NCBI GenBank assembly: GCA_035491935.1
Contig: DATJJW010000049.1
Span: forward strand, 1 to 29,095
Length of the DNA stretch: 29,095 nucleotides
Direction of reading: 5' to 3'
From: DATJJW01 sp035491935
Lineage (GTDB): Bacteria > Pseudomonadota > Alphaproteobacteria > ATCC43930 > CGMCC-115725
Numbering within the stretch: position 1 is the first letter of the stretch; each line of letters starts with the position of its first letter. Positions 1 to 7,112 of the stretch are shown here, in pieces. The position numbers and the translations under genes are program-made. The notes below the pieces were generated by a model. That model did not search any database. It saw only the letters and a list, made by a program, of their open reading frames with translations, and was not told the DNA's origin.

Positions 1-307
1 CGATGATGGCCAGCGGCTGGCCGGCCCTGACCCGCTGGTTGTCGGTGACCAGCACCTTGGCCAGATAGCCCGGCACCTTGGGCGCGATGATCGTGGAATC
101 GGCCTGGACATAGGCATCGTCGGTCGAGACCTGGAAGCGCCCGACGCTCCAGTAATGCGCGCCATAGACGATGGCGGCGGCGGCGATGACGCCGCCCAGC
201 CCCATCATGATCAGCCTGCGCTTGGAGCGTGATTTGCCCTGGGCTTCGGACGTCCCCTGCTGACCGTCGCGGCGGGCTTCGGTCTCGGCGGTGATGCTGG
301 CGGACAT
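1..307 (-). CDS. HlyD/EmrA-family efflux membrane-fusion protein, N-terminal part only
   Basis: This gene starts at the ATG whose A is base 307 and runs off the left edge, so only 102 residues are visible. Residues 1-30 are a charged cytoplasmic tail, residues 31-50 are one membrane segment, and residues 61-71 carry the STDDAYVQAD motif that opens EmrA/HlyD-type adaptors. The first half of a biotinyl-lipoyl-like domain follows (IIAPKVPGYLAKVLV, then VRAGQPLAII). Family members sit in the inner membrane and link an MFS (EmrB) or ABC exporter to an outer-membrane channel to expel drugs or other small molecules. The gene is divergent from a LysR regulator 111 bases away, a common arrangement for locally regulated efflux operons. 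The exporter partner should lie to the left, outside the window. EmrA type rather than ABC-type HlyD is inferred from the short tail and the DDAYV motif. Confidence 0.85.
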   Translation of the reverse strand, partial: MSASITAETEARRDGQQGTSEAQGKSRSKRRLIMMGLGGVIAAAAIVYGAHYWSVGRFQVSTDDAYVQADSTIIAPKVPGYLAKVLVTDNQRVRAGQPLAII

Positions 308-359
308 GCGGTCTTCCTTCGGATCGGTAGGGTCTCCCCCATGACCGAAAAGATGACCG

Positions 360-417
360 TTTCCCTGCCCCGCAATAAGAATGTATAATTTTAATGGACT
401 ATTAGGGTGAGGCTAAT
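360..417 (+). promoter_or_regulatory. Promoter and LysR box of the divergent regulator
   Basis: A perfect -10 hexamer TATAAT lies at 384-389, with a weak -35 candidate TTTCCC at 360-365 (18-base spacer). Just downstream, ATTAG at 401-405 and CTAAT at 413-417 form a perfect dyad with a 7-base spacer, which fits the LysR T-N11-A rule (T403 to A415). A second small dyad, TAAT/ATTA, lies at 392-404. The LysR dyad overlaps the leader and Shine-Dalgarno region of the LysR gene, as expected for negative autoregulation. It could also serve the efflux operon on the other strand. Confidence 0.6.
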
Positions 418-418
418 A

Positions 419-1348
419 ATGCGCGGAACCGAATTCGCCGAGCTCTCGACCTTCGTCGCCGTCGCCGAAGAAGGCAGCTTCACCAAGGCGGCCCAGCGCC
501 TAGGGATCGCCTTGCCGACGGTGAGCCAGACCGTGCGGACGCTGGAGGAACGCCTGGGCGTTCGCCTGCTCAACCGCACGACGCGCAGCGTGGCGCTGAC
601 GGAGGCGGGCGAAAGGCTGCTCGGCGACATGCAGGCGGTCCTCAACCAGGTCGATCTCGCGCTCGAGGGCGTCAATGCCTTCCGCGACACGCCGACCGGC
701 ACGCTGCGCCTCATCGCCATGCGCCCGGCCGCCAACACGCTGATCGCGCCGCTGATCCCGAGCTTCCTCGCCGAATATCCCGGCATTTCGGTCGAACTGG
801 CGGCGGACGACACCAATCTCGACATCGTCAGCGGCCGCTTCGATGCTGGCATCCGCATCGAGAACATGATCGAGAAGGACATGATCGCGCTGCCGATCCT
901 GCGCGATATCCCGATTTATCCGGTGGCGACGCCGGCCTATCTCGAACGCCATGGCGTGCCGCAGACCCCGGCCGATCTGCATCAGCATGACTGCCTCCGG
1001 CTGCGCTGGGCCTACGACCACACGCTCCAGCATTGGGGGCTCAGCCATCCGGACGGGACCTATGCCGAGATCGCCGTCAATGGCCGGCTGATCGTCAACG
1101 ACATGCATCTGGTGCTGCGCATGATGCTGGCCGGCGTCGGCATCGGCTATCTGCCGGAACCGATGCTACGGCCCTACCTCGCCAATGGCAGCGCGGTCAG
1201 GCTGCTGGACTCCTGGGCCGGCAAGCGCACCGGGCTCTTCCTGTCATATCCCTCGCGCCGCCAGATGCCCCGGCCGCTGCAGGCCTTCATCGAATTCATC
1301 GAGCGCAACCGCCGCGAGATCGCCGAACGGTCGCTGCTCTTTCATTGA
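419..1348 (+). CDS. LysR-family transcriptional regulator
   Basis: A 309-residue LysR-type regulator. The winged helix-turn-helix occupies roughly residues 8-66 (FVAVAEEGSFTKAAQRLG, then TVSQTVRTLEERLGVRLLNR). The effector-binding domain runs from about 90 to 300. I chose the ATG at 419 because AGGGTGAGG sits 6-7 bases upstream; a GTG at 407 in the same frame would start inside that Shine-Dalgarno and inside the LysR dyad. It is divergent from the HlyD/EmrA-type gene and is the natural candidate to control it, probably in response to an exported compound; the ligand cannot be read from the sequence. The gene ends 34 bases from the convergent phosphoesterase gene. Family assignment is secure; the target is inferred. 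Confidence 0.93.
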   Translation: MRGTEFAELSTFVAVAEEGSFTKAAQRLGIALPTVSQTVRTLEERLGVRLLNRTTRSVALTEAGERLLGDMQAVLNQVDLALEGVNAFRDTPTGTLRLIAMRPAANTLIAPLIPSFLAEYPGISVELAADDTNLDIVSGRFDAGIRIENMIEKDMIALPILRDIPIYPVATPAYLERHGVPQTPADLHQHDCLRLRWAYDHTLQHWGLSHPDGTYAEIAVNGRLIVNDMHLVLRMMLAGVGIGYLPEPMLRPYLANGSAVRLLDSWAGKRTGLFLSYPSRRQMPRPLQAFIEFIERNRREIAERSLLFH

Positions 1349-1352
1349 CGAT

Positions 1353-1366
1353 GCCAGCATGCTGGC
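1353..1366. terminator. Short perfect palindrome between convergent genes
   Basis: GCCAGCATGCTGGC is a perfect 14-base palindrome in the 34-base gap between the convergent LysR and phosphoesterase genes. As RNA it would give a 5-bp stem with a CATG loop on either strand. There is no T-run on either side, so a role as a bidirectional terminator is only suggested by position. Confidence 0.3.
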
Positions 1367-1382
1367 GCCCGTGCGGCCGCCC

Positions 1383-2597
1383 TCACGACAGCGTCTTCAC
1401 CTTGCGCGCGGCGAGGTCGACCTCGAAGCCGTCGATCTCCTGCGCGTCCGGCGCTCTGCCCACCTGATAGGGGGCCGCGAGATAGGTGCCGGTGATCGTC
1501 TTCTTCGTGATCTCCAGGCGCAGGAAGCCGAAATTATCGTGGTCATAGGCCTCCAGCCGCACCCCGTCCTCGACGTCGAGCGGTGCGGTCGGATACCTGC
1601 CCTGGACCTTCTGCAGCTTGCCGAGCCGCGTATAGCCGCCGGCACCGGCGACGATATAGGGCAGCTCGACCGAACCGTCCGGCCCCGTCTCCTCGACGGT
1701 GAAGCGCTGATAGTTGTGGACATGGCCGGACAGTACCAGATGCGGCACGCGGCCCGCCGCGGCGAAGGCATCGGTCAGCACCTTATGCACCGCCGTGCTG
1801 CCGGTATGCTCGGTATCGCCCGAATAGGGCGGGTGATGGACGGCGACGATCAGCGCCAGATCCGGATCCGCCGCCTTCAGCTCGCCCACGAACCAGTCGA
1901 TCTGGTCCTGATGGATCTCGCCCTCGATTTCGCCGACATTGGAGAACAGGCCGACGAAGGTCGCCAGCGGCGTGGTGAAGGCCCAATAGACATTGGGCAG
2001 GTCGAGCTGGGTACGGGTCGACGTGGTCTTGAGCGAGCCGATCTGATTGGGGTCACGCGACATGAAGTTCTGCACCCAGCCGTCCAGCGGCACCTTGTGC
2101 GGGTCAACCGGCCCGTCCTGCGGGTCGTCCGGCTGGCAATCATGGTTGCCGGGAATGGCGACGATGAAGGCCGGGTAGTCCTTATAGGTCTCGTAGAAAT
2201 TCTCGCCGTATTTATCGATGTCGCCGGCGAAATAGACGACGTCGCCCAGATGATAGAAGAAGGCCGGCTTCTTGTCGGCCGCCAGGGCGTCGGCATCGGC
2301 TACCATCATATCGGCGACGAAATCCTGTTGCCGGCCGCGATAATCGCCGGTGTCGCCGACCGTGTGGCAGACCATGACCCCGGTATCGGTGATCTTCTTG
2401 ATGTCCTCGGCCTGCAACAGCTGCGACAGATCGTAGCGATAGGGTGCCGGCCCGTTCGGCGTCGGCAAGGGCTGGAAAGGATATTTCGGATCGACGAAAT
2501 GAGCGGATTGGGTCTTAAGCTTGGCCCCGCCTGCCGGCGGAACGTGGCTGCGCCGCGAACCGACGCCAATGCCAGTGCTAAAGGTGCGAAAGCTCAT
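1383..2597 (-). CDS. Calcineurin-like metallophosphoesterase
   Basis: A 404-residue protein with the motif series of binuclear metallophosphoesterases: GDTGD at about 81-85, GDVVYF at 118-123, GNHD at 150-153, VAVHHPPYSGD at 251-261 and GHVH at 291-294. These supply the Asp, Asn and His metal ligands, so the enzyme should be active. No signal peptide or membrane segment is seen, so it is probably cytoplasmic. The domain covers about residues 74-370 with an extended N-terminus of roughly 70 residues. The family includes purple-acid-phosphatase-like and cyclic-nucleotide phosphodiesterase members; the motifs do not decide the substrate. It is divergent from the diguanylate cyclase and shares a 215-base intergenic region with it. 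A link to nucleotide signalling is possible but only a guess. Confidence 0.9.
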   Translation of the reverse strand: MSFRTFSTGIGVGSRRSHVPPAGGAKLKTQSAHFVDPKYPFQPLPTPNGPAPYRYDLSQLLQAEDIKKITDTGVMVCHTVGDTGDYRGRQQDFVADMMVADADALAADKKPAFFYHLGDVVYFAGDIDKYGENFYETYKDYPAFIVAIPGNHDCQPDDPQDGPVDPHKVPLDGWVQNFMSRDPNQIGSLKTTSTRTQLDLPNVYWAFTTPLATFVGLFSNVGEIEGEIHQDQIDWFVGELKAADPDLALIVAVHHPPYSGDTEHTGSTAVHKVLTDAFAAAGRVPHLVLSGHVHNYQRFTVEETGPDGSVELPYIVAGAGGYTRLGKLQKVQGRYPTAPLDVEDGVRLEAYDHDNFGFLRLEITKKTITGTYLAAPYQVGRAPDAQEIDGFEVDLAARKVKTLS

Positions 2598-2650
2598 GGG
2601 CCTTCTCCCGGTTCAGCTAGCTTGAGGGCGCGCATGATGCCGCATCGGTA

Positions 2651-2706
2651 TGACGGTTTGACCACCGCCTCGCTGCGCTGCCGGACCGGGTTTTCTGACG
2701 GTTTGA
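2651..2706 (+). repeat. Direct repeat TGACGGTTTGA, two copies 45 bases apart
   Basis: The 11-mer TGACGGTTTGA occurs at 2651-2661 and again at 2696-2706 in the divergent region between the phosphoesterase and the diguanylate cyclase. The distance of 45 bases is about four helical turns, so both copies face the same side of the DNA. A paired binding site for a regulator is possible. No good sigma-70 promoter was recognised nearby. Confidence 0.4.
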
Positions 2707-2812
2707 TGACCTCGCTGTACCCTCCTTGCGGAGTTGTTAAGGAGCGGGACCGCCTGATGGCACCGGATAACGAGGATCGCCTGAGACCCTATCCGGCGAA
2801 TACGAGGTCACC

Positions 2813-4369
2813 ATGCCGCGGACTCCAACGCAGCCAGCACCGTCCCACGCCCCGAACGCCGTGCTGCGTCGGCTGACCTTCCTATGCATTGGGCTGGCGT
2901 TGACCATGCTGATCGTAGGCTTCATCGCCCTGATCGAGACGCGGCGCGACACCTGGCAGCGGGCAGAGCAATCCTCGACCAATCTGGTCACGGCGCTTGA
3001 GCACGACATCGCCCGCAACATCGAGCTCTACGACCTGTCGCTGCAGGGCGCGGCGCGCATCTACAATATGCGCGGCTTGGACAAGGTGGCGCCCGACATC
3101 CGCAAGGCCGCGCTGTTCGACAGCGCTGCCGGCGCCAAGTTCCTGGGCTCGCTGCTGATCCTCGACAAGCATGGCGACATCGCCGAATCCCCGGCGCCGG
3201 TGCCGCGGCGCATCAACTTGGCCGACCGGGACTTTTTCATCGCGCAGGCAGCCAGGCCCGATGCCGGACTATTCGTCAGCCGTCCCTTCCATAACCGGGT
3301 CCGGGCAGGCGAGCCGTCCATCGCTTTCAGCCGGCGCCTGTCCACGCCCGATGGCAGCTTCGACGGCATCGCCGTCGGTGCCCTGCGGCTGGCCTATTTC
3401 GACGACCTGTTCAGCCGGCTCAACCTCGGCCCGGCCAGCTCGGTGAATCTGCTGCGTGCCGATGGCTACATGCTGGCGCGGCAACCGGCAATCCCGGCCG
3501 GTGCCGATCTCGACATCAGCAAATCGGCGATCTTCGCCTCGATGAGCCGCGCCGGCAGCGGCGAGTTCGTCGCCCCCGGCATGGTCGACAGCGTCAAACG
3601 CCTCTACGTCTTCCGCCGTATGGCCGGACTGCCGCTGATCGTCAGCGTCAACATCTCGGTCCGCGACATCTATGCCGATTGGTGGCCCAAGGCGCTCATC
3701 ATTGCCGGCATCCAGATCGTCTCCTGCCTCGTGGCCCTGCTGTTGGGCTTCCTGTTCCGGCGCGAGTTGCACCGGCGCCTGGCCGCGGAATCCCAACTGC
3801 GCGACAGCTACGAGCAGATGGCGAAGATGGCCGCCACCGACAGCCTGACCCAACTCGCCAACCGCGGCAAATTCGAGGAGCGCCTGACCCAGGAATGGCA
3901 GCGTGCCATGCGCAACGAGACGCCGCTGGTCCTGCTGCTGCTCGATGCCGATTGCTTCAAGCTCTACAATGACCGCTACGGCCATCGCAGCGGCGATACC
4001 GTACTGAAGACCGTCGCCCGCTGCATCAATGCCAACCTGAGCCGTCCGGGCGATTTGGGTGCGCGCTATGGCGGCGAGGAATTCGCCGTGCTGCTGCCGG
4101 AGACCACCATTGCCAGCGCCCGCCAGATTGCCGAACGCATCCGCGCCGATATGGAGGCCAGCAACATCGAGCATCTGGGCGCACCCAGCGGCAAGGCGAC
4201 GCTCAGCGTCGGTGTCGCCGCCCGCAGGCCGATGCCGGGCGACAATGAGGACATGCTGGTCAAGGCGGCGGACAAGGCACTCTATGATGCCAAGCATGCC
4301 GGCCGCAACACCGTGCGCATCTCCTTCCCGCGCGTCTCCCATCTCCGGCTGGCCATCGGCGGGGAATAG
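2813..4369 (+). CDS. Membrane-bound diguanylate cyclase with periplasmic sensor domain
   Basis: A 518-residue protein predicted to make cyclic di-GMP from two GTP. It has a membrane segment at about residues 22-44, a periplasmic region of about 245 residues with the look of a double Cache (PDC-type) sensor, a second membrane segment at about 293-314, a short coiled linker, and a GGDEF domain from about 340. The active-site motif is GGEEF at 420-424, and an intact product-inhibition I-site RPGD sits at 411-414, five residues upstream, so it should be catalytically active and feedback-inhibited. There is no EAL or HD-GYP domain. A GAGG lies just upstream of the ATG. It likely couples an extracellular small-molecule signal to motility or biofilm behaviour; the ligand is unknown. 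Confidence 0.93.
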   Translation: MPRTPTQPAPSHAPNAVLRRLTFLCIGLALTMLIVGFIALIETRRDTWQRAEQSSTNLVTALEHDIARNIELYDLSLQGAARIYNMRGLDKVAPDIRKAALFDSAAGAKFLGSLLILDKHGDIAESPAPVPRRINLADRDFFIAQAARPDAGLFVSRPFHNRVRAGEPSIAFSRRLSTPDGSFDGIAVGALRLAYFDDLFSRLNLGPASSVNLLRADGYMLARQPAIPAGADLDISKSAIFASMSRAGSGEFVAPGMVDSVKRLYVFRRMAGLPLIVSVNISVRDIYADWWPKALIIAGIQIVSCLVALLLGFLFRRELHRRLAAESQLRDSYEQMAKMAATDSLTQLANRGKFEERLTQEWQRAMRNETPLVLLLLDADCFKLYNDRYGHRSGDTVLKTVARCINANLSRPGDLGARYGGEEFAVLLPETTIASARQIAERIRADMEASNIEHLGAPSGKATLSVGVAARRPMPGDNEDMLVKAADKALYDAKHAGRNTVRISFPRVSHLRLAIGGE

Positions 4370-4444
4370 CCGGCCATTGCCCCTGGTCGTGGCCGGAATC
4401 CGTCTGCCGGCCAAACAACACCGGGCACAAGGTTCGTATCGGCC

Positions 4445-4475
4445 AAAAAAAACCCCGGAACCTTGCGGCCCGGGG
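4445..4475 (-). terminator. Rho-independent terminator of the candidate small RNA
   Basis: On the minus strand CCCCGG and CCGGGG (4475-4470 and 4458-4453) form a 6-bp GC stem around an 11-base loop, followed directly by eight T (4452-4445). The T-run exists only on the minus strand, so this does not terminate the plus-strand diguanylate cyclase mRNA in the classical way. It is the best intrinsic terminator in the window. Confidence 0.8.
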
Positions 4476-4616
4476 TAAGTCAACAGGGAGGCTTCACGTC
4501 TGGGAGACGTAGGATCCGAAGACCCTTTCCCGGGGAAGGCCCGGGAACTCGCTGCCGGAAACTCCGGCGAAACTCTTCGGAACTTGGGTCGCCATCGTTG
4601 GCGCCCCGTGTTCCGT
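4445..4616 (-). ncRNA. Candidate structured small RNA, about 172 nt
   Basis: Read on the minus strand, five hairpins follow each other almost without gaps. H1 (4578-4615) has a 6-bp outer stem and an inner GCGCCA/TGGCG-type stem. H2 is GCCGGA/TCCGGC (4554-4568). H3 (4527-4547) has an 8-bp stem TTCCCGGG/CCCGGGAA. H4 (4512-4525) is a GGGTC/GATCC stem with a UUCG loop. H5 (4496-4510) is ACGTCT/AGACGT. A linker with CCTCCC (complement of 4486-4491) follows, then the terminator. Several exposed segments are pyrimidine-rich and resemble anti-Shine-Dalgarno sequence: CCUUC in the H3 loop, UCUCCCAGA around H5, and CCUCCC in the linker. The 5' end is set by the H1 stem; the promoter is unclear (weak TGGCGA-N17-GACTAT at 4651-4623). 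No minus-strand gene lies downstream for 1.8 kb, so it is not a leader. It matches no RNA family I recognise. Confidence 0.55.
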
Positions 4617-4883
4617 GAGAAGATAGTCACCCATTTGCGCTCCGATCGCCACGCACAATTGGGCAATTCACCAATGCGCGGGATGCATCGCACTGCACAA
4701 TGATCTCCCGGGAACAATGTCCGACAAAATACACAAATCCGATATAAATCAATGAATTGCGTTGAGTGCAGCGCACAAGTTCCAGGGTCTGCGGCATACC
4801 GCCACACCGGTCGGCATGGATATCAGCTCCGAACAGTTCGGCGGCTTGAACGTATGATTGTCTGACAGATTCCTATTATGGGA

Positions 4884-4949
4884 ATGGGGTGCGACTCATA
4901 CATCGAGCGCGAACCGGTTTTCCCGATTCGCGCTCGATGAGCACCCCAT
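4884..4949. repeat. Large imperfect inverted repeat (palindromic element)
   Basis: ATGGGGTGC (4884-4892) pairs with GCACCCCAT (4941-4949), and the 13-mer CATCGAGCGCGAA (4901-4913) pairs with TTCGCGCTCGATG (4927-4939) around a 13-base centre. The arms are separated by 8 bases on the left and one on the right. With the hairpin at 4963-4985 it makes a block of about 100 bases. Such blocks resemble the palindromic intergenic elements (REP/RIME-like) common in alphaproteobacteria; copies elsewhere in the genome cannot be seen from this window. Confidence 0.5.
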
Positions 4950-4962
4950 GGATCAGGGAAAC

Positions 4963-4985
4963 GGCTTCGGCATCATCCCGAAGCC
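4963..4985 (-). terminator. Hairpin after the LysR stop codon
   Basis: GGCTTCGG and CCGAAGCC form a perfect 8-bp stem with a 7-base loop, beginning 9 bases past the stop of the minus-strand LysR gene. On that strand it is followed by GTTTCCC, a poor T-tract. It probably marks the 3' end of the trxB-lysR transcript, or is part of the palindromic element beside it. Confidence 0.5.
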
Positions 4986-4993
4986 ATCTCGAT

Positions 4994-5887
4994 CTAGGAC
5001 AGCTTGGCCTCCGCGACCTTGCGGATCAGGAAGTCGCGGAACACGGCGATGCGCTTCGACGGCCGCAGTTCTTCCGGATAGACGAAATAGGCGTCGATGG
5101 TCGGACCCGCCAGCTCCGGCAACACCCGCACCAGCTCGCTCGTCTCCTGCACCATGTAGTTCGGGATCGAACCGATACCGAGCCCGCTCTGCACGGCACG
5201 GTAGATGCCGTAGATGTTGTTGACCTTGAGGATGGCGGAACGCTCCACCCCTGGACGCGCACCGGTATCGAGCAGCCAGTTCACCGAGGGCGAAGGCGGC
5301 CGCACATCATCGCCATAAATAATGATGTGATGGTCGTCCAGATCCTCCGGCCGCTGCGGCATGCCGTGGCGCTTGATGTAGTCGGCCGAGGCATAGGCCC
5401 AATTCTTGACCGTCAGCAGATGGCGCTGCACCAGATCGGGCTGGCGCGGCGGCGACATGCGAATCGCGACGTCGGCCTCGCGCATCGACAGGTCGAGCTC
5501 GCCATCGTCGACGACCAAGCTGAGGGTGATCTCCGGATAGAGCTCCAGGAACTCGCGGATGCGCTGCGTCAGCCAGGCCGAGCCGAAGGCCACCGTGCTG
5601 GTGACCTTGAGCGGACCCTTCGGCCGGTCCTTGCTTTCCGACAGCATCGCCTCGGTCATCGACAGCTTGGCGAAGACGTCGCGCGCCGTGCGATAGAGCA
5701 GCTCGCCCTGCTCGGTCAGGATCAGGCCGCGCGCATGGCGGTGGAACAACGGCACCTGGAGGCTTTCCTCCAGCCCGCTGATCTGACGGCTGACTGCCGA
5801 CTGGCTCAAATTGAGGGAATCGCCGGCATGGGTGAAGCTGCCCGCCTCTGCGACTGCGTGGAAGACCCTCAGCTTATCCCAATCCAT
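4994..5887 (-). CDS. LysR-family transcriptional regulator downstream of trxB
   Basis: A 297-residue LysR regulator. The helix-turn-helix is within residues 5-63 (FHAVAEAGSFTHAGDSLNLSQSAVSRQ is the core, with LFHRHARGLILTEQG as wing). The effector domain covers about 88-290. The ATG at 5887 is preceded by CAGGGGACAGGG, a good Shine-Dalgarno; an in-frame TTG 30 bases upstream has none and would add residues not usual for the family. It lies 144 bases behind trxB on the same strand, a pairing I recall from several Rhodospirillales genomes. That suggests a redox or thiol-related role, but its target is unknown. A hairpin follows the stop. Confidence 0.93.
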   Translation of the reverse strand: MDWDKLRVFHAVAEAGSFTHAGDSLNLSQSAVSRQISGLEESLQVPLFHRHARGLILTEQGELLYRTARDVFAKLSMTEAMLSESKDRPKGPLKVTSTVAFGSAWLTQRIREFLELYPEITLSLVVDDGELDLSMREADVAIRMSPPRQPDLVQRHLLTVKNWAYASADYIKRHGMPQRPEDLDDHHIIIYGDDVRPPSPSVNWLLDTGARPGVERSAILKVNNIYGIYRAVQSGLGIGSIPNYMVQETSELVRVLPELAGPTIDAYFVYPEELRPSKRIAVFRDFLIRKVAEAKLS

Positions 5888-5930
5888 CCCTGTCCCCTGC
5901 CAAATGCGAGCGACCAACCAATTGTATCAT

Positions 5931-5951
5931 GGGCAAAACCCCCATTTGCCC
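5931..5951 (-). promoter_or_regulatory. Inverted repeat in the trxB-lysR gap
   Basis: GGGCAAA (5931-5937) and TTTGCCC (5945-5951) form a perfect 7-bp dyad with a 7-base spacer, centred 54 bases upstream of the LysR ATG. On the minus strand a TACAAT (5926-5921) lies just downstream and could be a -10 box, with no clear -35. The dyad may be an operator for the regulator itself or a hairpin ending most trxB transcripts. Confidence 0.4.
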
Positions 5952-6031
5952 ACAACCCCGGCGGGTGCCCTTCGGTTCAAATAACCAACTTCAAGACGTC
6001 GGCCACGATAGCCGGCGCCGCATCCATACTA

Positions 6032-7003
6032 TCACTGGGCAGCCTCAGCGGCCGCTCCCATCTCCTCAGCGGCGATGAACCTTTCGGCCTCCAGCGCCGC
6101 CATGCACCCCATGCCTGCGGCCGTGACCGCCTGGCGAAACACCTTGTCCTTCACATCCCCTGCCGCGTACACGCCCGGCACATTGGTCTGCGTGCTGTCG
6201 GGCTTGGTCACGATGTAGCCATCCGCATCCAGGTCGACCTGGCCGCGGAACAGATCCGTCACCGGCGTGTGGCCGATGGCCACGAACATGCCTTGCACGG
6301 GCAAGGCACGCCGAGCCCCCGATTGCGTGTCGCGCAGGAGCAATGCGTTGATGCTGCGCGGATTCTCCGTGCCCTGCACCTCCTCGACGACGCTGTTCCA
6401 GATTACCTCAATCTTCGGATGGCGGAATAGGCGATCTTGCAGGATACGCTCGGCCCGCAGCCGGTCGCGGCGATGGATCAGCGTCACTTTGGACGCATGG
6501 TTGGTGAGATACAGCGCCTCCTCGACCGCGGTATTGCCGCCGCCGATCACCGCGACTTCCTTCCCACGGTAGAAGAAGCCGTCGCATGTGGCGCAGGCCG
6601 AGACGCCGAAGCCGCGGAACGCGGTCTCGCTGGGCAGGTCCAGCCAGCGCGCCTGGGCGCCGGTCGCGATCACCACCGCGTCGGCGATGAAGATGTCGCC
6701 GCCATCGGCGACGGCACGGAACGGCCGGCGCGAGAAATCGACCTCGGCGATCAGATCGGAGATCACCTGCGTGCCGACATGCACTGCCTGGGCGCGCATC
6801 TGTTCCATCAGCCACGGTCCCTGGATCGGGTCGGCGAATCCGGGATAGTTCTCGACATCGGTGGTGATGGTGAGCTGCCCGCCCGGCTGCAGCCCTTCGA
6901 CCAGGATCGGCTTGAGGTTGGCCCGCGCGGCATAGATCGCGGCGGTATACCCAGCGGGTCCCGCCCCGATGATCAGGACTTTGGTTTCGTGCGTCGCGGC
7001 CAT
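6032..7003 (-). CDS. trxB: Thioredoxin-disulfide reductase
   Basis: A 323-residue low-molecular-weight flavoprotein that passes electrons from NADPH through FAD to thioredoxin. The FAD-binding GAGPAG is at residues 13-18, the redox-active CATC at 137-140, the NADPH-binding GGGNTAVEEA at about 154-163 with the HRRD motif at 177-180, and the second FAD motif (GVYAAGDV) near residue 284. Length and motif order match bacterial TrxB. The protein is cytosolic. It is the first gene of a likely trxB-lysR unit with its own sigma-70-type promoter. Nothing about it is unusual. Confidence 0.97.
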   Translation of the reverse strand: MAATHETKVLIIGAGPAGYTAAIYAARANLKPILVEGLQPGGQLTITTDVENYPGFADPIQGPWLMEQMRAQAVHVGTQVISDLIAEVDFSRRPFRAVADGGDIFIADAVVIATGAQARWLDLPSETAFRGFGVSACATCDGFFYRGKEVAVIGGGNTAVEEALYLTNHASKVTLIHRRDRLRAERILQDRLFRHPKIEVIWNSVVEEVQGTENPRSINALLLRDTQSGARRALPVQGMFVAIGHTPVTDLFRGQVDLDADGYIVTKPDSTQTNVPGVYAAGDVKDKVFRQAVTAAGMGCMAALEAERFIAAEEMGAAAEAAQ

Positions 7004-7041
7004 GGCTTCAAACCGGAAGAATACTGAGGATGCTTTGTACC

Positions 7042-7070
7042 ATTATCGAAACTAACTATGGCGAAAGCAA
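7042..7070 (-). promoter_or_regulatory. sigma-70-type promoter of trxB
   Basis: On the minus strand TTGCTT (7070-7065), a 17-base spacer and GATAAT (7047-7042) make a good housekeeping promoter. Transcription would start near 7035, about 30 bases before the trxB ATG. Confidence 0.6.
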
Positions 7071-7112
7071 GGGCAGGTGGCGGTAAAATCTATAAGTAGG
7101 TGCATTTAGGTA

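Larger units (their letters stand above)
4370..4993. other. 624-base gene-free region with structured RNA and palindromes
   Basis: No convincing protein gene lies here; open frames crossing it resemble no family I know. It holds a minus-strand hairpin series ending in a Rho-independent terminator (4445-4616), an AT-richer stretch at about 4680-4790 with three copies of GCACAA (4653-4658, 4695-4700, 4773-4778), a large imperfect inverted repeat (4884-4949), and a strong hairpin just past the stop of the next LysR gene (4963-4985). Confidence 0.6.

Noticed and set aside
1185..2876. A 563-codon open frame on the plus strand opposite the phosphoesterase
   Set aside because: It is antisense to a gene with clear catalytic motifs, has a low-complexity Arg/Gly/Ala/Asp composition typical of high-GC antisense frames, and matches no family.
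4453..4475. The GC hairpin as terminator of the plus-strand diguanylate cyclase
   Set aside because: On the plus strand the bases after the stem are TAAGTCAACA with no T-run; the eight-T tract is only on the minus-strand side.
3269..4807. A 512-codon open frame on the minus strand crossing the diguanylate cyclase and the small-RNA region
   Set aside because: Most of it is antisense to the GGDEF gene; the part outside that gene resembles no family and coincides with hairpins and a terminator, which would not be expected inside a coding region.
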